NCBI GenBank assembly: GCA_019417145.1
Contig: DXVY01000072.1
Location: forward strand, 1 to 7,876
Direction of reading: 5' to 3'
From: Clostridiales bacterium
GTDB taxonomy: Bacteria > Bacillota > Clostridia > Oscillospirales > Acutalibacteraceae
Length of the DNA: 7,876 nt
In this document: piece after piece, positions 6,117 through 7,876 of the stretch
Position numbering within the stretch: the first letter of the stretch is position 1
How the letters are laid out: each line of letters begins with the position of its first letter
Made by a program: the position numbers and the translations under genes
The notes under the pieces: generated by a model
The model's database searches: none
What the model was told of the DNA's origin: nothing
Seen by the model: only the letters and a program-made list of their open reading frames with translations

Positions 6117-6497
6117 ATGGAAGGGCTTACCCCCGCTAAGCTTCGTTATCTGCTGACCATATCCGAGCTTTCGGAGCAGAACAAGTCGGCGGTCCGCTGC
6201 ATCGATGTGGCGGTGCGCCTTGGCGTGGCACGGGCATCGGTTTGCCGTATGCTGTCATCCTTTGTCAGGGACGGGCTGCTGATTCAGGACCCCCGCAGAG
6301 GGGTGCATCTGAGCGAGAGCGGCCGCGCCTACGCCGAAAAGTACGGCGCGTCGTATCATGCCCTCTATGATTTTTTCAAGGAAAGGTTCGGCCTGTCCGA
6401 TTTTGACGCGGGCGAATGCGCCATGTCATTGCTTTCCTCCCTCTCCGGCACATTGATCGCAACCATCTGTGAGAGGATTGCAGAATGTCAGCCATGA
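6117..6497 (+). CDS. DtxR/MntR-family metal-dependent transcriptional regulator
   Basis: This 126-residue protein has the winged helix-turn-helix of the DtxR/MntR iron and manganese repressors. The N-terminal helix is followed by the DNA-binding unit at about 26-55 (VRCIDVAVRLGVARASVCRM) and a wing ending HLSESGRAYA (64-73). A short helical dimerisation part follows, with no SH3 domain, as in MntR (142 residues). By hand alignment with B. subtilis MntR, H81 keeps ligand H77. D97, E100 and C101 sit at E99, E102 and H103, so one His is Cys. The N-terminal ligands D8 and E11 become R10 and L13. ATG 6117 is the first start after an in-frame stop; AAGGG (6101-6105) is the likely ribosome binding site. 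No clear promoter of its own was seen, so it may be read through from feo. It is the natural candidate to bind the boxes at the feo promoter. Confidence 0.85.
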   Translation: MEGLTPAKLRYLLTISELSEQNKSAVRCIDVAVRLGVARASVCRMLSSFVRDGLLIQDPRRGVHLSESGRAYAEKYGASYHALYDFFKERFGLSDFDAGECAMSLLSSLSGTLIATICERIAECQP

Positions 6498-6509
6498 AAT
6501 TGTAAGATA

Positions 6510-6561
6510 CAGGAAAGCCGCCGACAGCTTTAGGCTGTCGGCGGCTTTCCTGCTTGCTCTT
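6510..6561. terminator. Perfect 19-bp hairpin terminator after the regulator gene
   Basis: Bases 6510-6528 are the exact reverse complement of 6534-6552, with a loop TTTAG (6529-6533). The stem is G+C rich and ends with a CTTTCCTG arm, then CTTGCTCTTT. It begins 12 bases after the regulator's stop codon and closes the feo-regulator block. The T run is weak, but the stem is strong and may also act against leftward transcription. Confidence 0.72.
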
Positions 6562-6827
6562 TCGCTAGGGCCGCATCCGTACTAAAGAGCCAACGGGCGC
6601 AAAAAGGTCCCGTCCCCGGGAGGGGAGAACGGGGGCAAGAATTACGGCCGTCCGCTTGTGGTACGGGAGGTCGAAACCGCCGTAAGCGCCCACACCCGCG
6701 TCTGCCGGTGCGCAGGGGATCGGCGCAGCCCGAAAAAGGCGCATGTCTTGCGACCCTGTCCGGCCGGGAGGGATAAGGACCGATAGACCGGCGGACGGGC
6801 GGGATTCTGCGTAGAGAGGGCCGGTTC
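6562..6827. other. Intergenic stretch without a recognisable gene
   Basis: About 265 GC-rich bases separate the regulator block from rmuC, which points towards it. One minus-strand frame stays open for some 200 bases after the rmuC stop, but it has no convincing start, ribosome binding site or family pattern. The only structure picked out is the hairpin at 6601-6633. Nothing else could be supported. Confidence 0.5.
6601..6633 (-). terminator. Possible terminator for leftward transcription from rmuC
   Basis: Read on the minus strand, CCCG (6633-6630), a 3-base bulge and TCCCC (6626-6622) pair with GGGGA (6617-6613) and CGGG (6612-6609) around a TCCC loop. ACC and five T residues (6605-6601) follow. 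It lies about 200 bases after the rmuC stop codon. Its CCGTCCCC word is shared with the hairpin at 1358-1400. Confidence 0.42.
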
Positions 6828-7876
6828 CTACATCTCCTCCGGCGGTTCCTGCGCCGCCGGCTCTTGGGAGGAGAAGAGAGCGGCGCTCTGGGGCAGGCTT
6901 TCCACCTCCCGCAGGACCCTCTGGATCTGCCTGGTGCGGGCGCCCACCAGCCTGTCCAGGTCCTTCCCCAGCAGGTCTACCCGCTTCTGGGCGGTGGCCA
7001 GCGCCGATGCGAACAGGCCGAACTGGGCCTTTACCCCTCCAAGAATTTTCCAGACCTCGCCGCTGCGCTTCTGAATGGCCAGGGTCTGAAAGCCCATTTG
7101 CAGCGAATTGAGCAGGGCGGCCATGGTGCTGGGCCCGGCCACATTCACATGATAATCCCGCTGCAGGGGCTCCAGCAGTCCCCGGTTGACCACCTCGGCG
7201 TACAGGCCCTCAAAAGGGAGAAAGAGGACGGCGAAGCCGGTGGTATAGGGCTCTTCAATATACTTGTCCCGAATGTCCCTGGCAAAGCCCTTGAGACGGT
7301 CGGACAGGACCTTGAAAGCGGCGTTTACCCCCTCGGCCGAGCCGGTTTCATAGGCGGCCTGAAGGGCTTGATAGGCGTCGGCGGGAAATTTGGCGTCGAT
7401 GGGCAGGTAGACCGGCGCGCTGCCGTCGCCGGGTAGGCGGACGGCATACTCCACCCGGTTGGGGCTTCCGGGAATCACTGCCACGTTTTCCGCATACTGC
7501 TCGGGCGTCAAAATATCCCGCAGGATGGCGCCCAGCTGGACCTCGCCCATGATCCCCCGATTTTTCACATTGGATAAAACCTTTTTCAGGTCGCCCACGC
7601 CGGCGGCCAAATTCTGCATTTCGCCAAGGCCCTTGTAGACCTCTTCCAGCTGCTTGGACACGCGCTCGAAGGACTGGGTAAGCTTATCCTCCAAGGCCTT
7701 TTGCAGCTTCTCGTCCACCGTGCCCCGAATCCTGTCAAGCTGGGCGGCGTTATCGGCCTGCAGCTCCCGGAGCCGGCGGGAAACGGCCTCCCGCATGTTC
7801 TCCAGCTCCTGCTTATTAGAGGCTTCCAGGCTTTTCAGACGTGCCTCCAACTGTCCCAGGGCCTGCTGGTTGGCCT
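6828..7876 (-). CDS. rmuC: RmuC family DNA recombination protein, 5'-truncated
   Basis: RmuC is a predicted nuclease-like protein that limits inversion-type recombination in E. coli. The frame stays open to the window edge (...ANQQALGQLEARLK), and the only nearby start, a TTG at 7850, lies inside the coiled coil. The N-terminus, usually a membrane anchor, is therefore outside the window. Counting from that TTG, residues 1-95 are a heptad-rich coiled coil. The RmuC core then shows NRGIMGEVQLGAIL (97-110), VEYAVRLPG (133-141) and LPIDAKFP (149-156), whose D152 and K154 fit the proposed PD-(D/E)XK-like centre. PFEGLYAEV (212-220) and AGPSTMAALLNSL (238-250) follow. The last 20 residues are a Pro/Glu-rich tail of low complexity. 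The stop is TAG at 6830-6828. It is convergent to the feo-regulator block and functionally unrelated to it. Confidence 0.93.
   Translation of the reverse strand, partial: ANQQALGQLEARLKSLEASNKQELENMREAVSRRLRELQADNAAQLDRIRGTVDEKLQKALEDKLTQSFERVSKQLEEVYKGLGEMQNLAAGVGDLKKVLSNVKNRGIMGEVQLGAILRDILTPEQYAENVAVIPGSPNRVEYAVRLPGDGSAPVYLPIDAKFPADAYQALQAAYETGSAEGVNAAFKVLSDRLKGFARDIRDKYIEEPYTTGFAVLFLPFEGLYAEVVNRGLLEPLQRDYHVNVAGPSTMAALLNSLQMGFQTLAIQKRSGEVWKILGGVKAQFGLFASALATAQKRVDLLGKDLDRLVGARTRQIQRVLREVESLPQSAALFSSQEPAAQEPPEEM

Noticed and set aside
6570..6827. Possible decayed gene on the minus strand after rmuC
   Set aside because: One frame is open for about 200 bases but lacks a start, a ribosome binding site and any recognisable motif; an open frame of this size is expected by chance at this GC content.
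7848..7850. TTG as the rmuC start
   Set aside because: The frame is open beyond it to the window edge with coiled-coil-like residues, and RmuC proteins normally have a further N-terminal anchor, so the gene is cut by the window.
1..7876. CRISPR array, tRNA/rRNA, insertion sequence or phage/defence genes
   Set aside because: No direct repeat array, tRNA-like cloverleaf, transposase, integrase or defence-type motif was recognised on either strand.

Overview
The window reads as a chromosomal stretch from a GC-rich, low-iron-adapted anaerobic Firmicute, most likely an Oscillospiraceae/Ruminococcaceae-type gut Clostridium. This is inferred from strong GGAGG-type ribosome binding sites, sigma-A promoters with near-consensus boxes, a DUF6514-type small protein, two tandem FeoA proteins before FeoB, and a small Cys-rich FeoB-associated membrane protein. 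No RNA gene, CRISPR array, transposase or phage gene was seen.

Layout. Positions 1-783 (+) carry a 5'-truncated sugar phosphate isomerase/epimerase-type TIM-barrel gene. A textbook promoter (857-885) then drives a 95-residue DUF6514-like protein (932-1219, +). A perfect 20-bp hairpin (1358-1400) lies between it and a convergent Gfo/Idh/MocA oxidoreductase (1557-2579, -). Positions 2580-2799 form a divergent control region. Positions 2800-6023 (+) are a ferrous iron uptake operon: feoA1, feoA2 (ATGA overlap), feoB, and a 54-residue FeoB-associated Cys-rich membrane protein that is easily missed. A DtxR/MntR-type regulator follows (6117-6497, +), closed by a perfect 19-bp hairpin (6510-6552). 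About 275 bp without a recognisable gene separate it from a convergent, 5'-truncated rmuC (6828-7876, -).

How the parts fit. The feo promoter (TTGACA-17-TACACT, 2723-2751) is flanked by two sequences resembling the DtxR/IdeR box. One matches 15 of 19 consensus positions just upstream of the -35 box, and one matches 13 of 19 around and after the expected transcription start. A DtxR-family gene at the end of the same cluster is the obvious candidate to bind them, giving a self-contained iron-sensing and uptake module. The feoA2-feoB gap holds a hairpin followed by six T residues that could attenuate feoB relative to feoA.

Most of the window is ordinary, and I do not see a clear new system. The most interesting points are four. 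FeoB has an insertion of about 110-130 residues after its first membrane segment with many acidic and no basic residues. The regulator has an altered set of metal ligands. The two operators have different half-site geometry. The 1358-1400 hairpin resembles dispersed GC-rich repeat hairpins.
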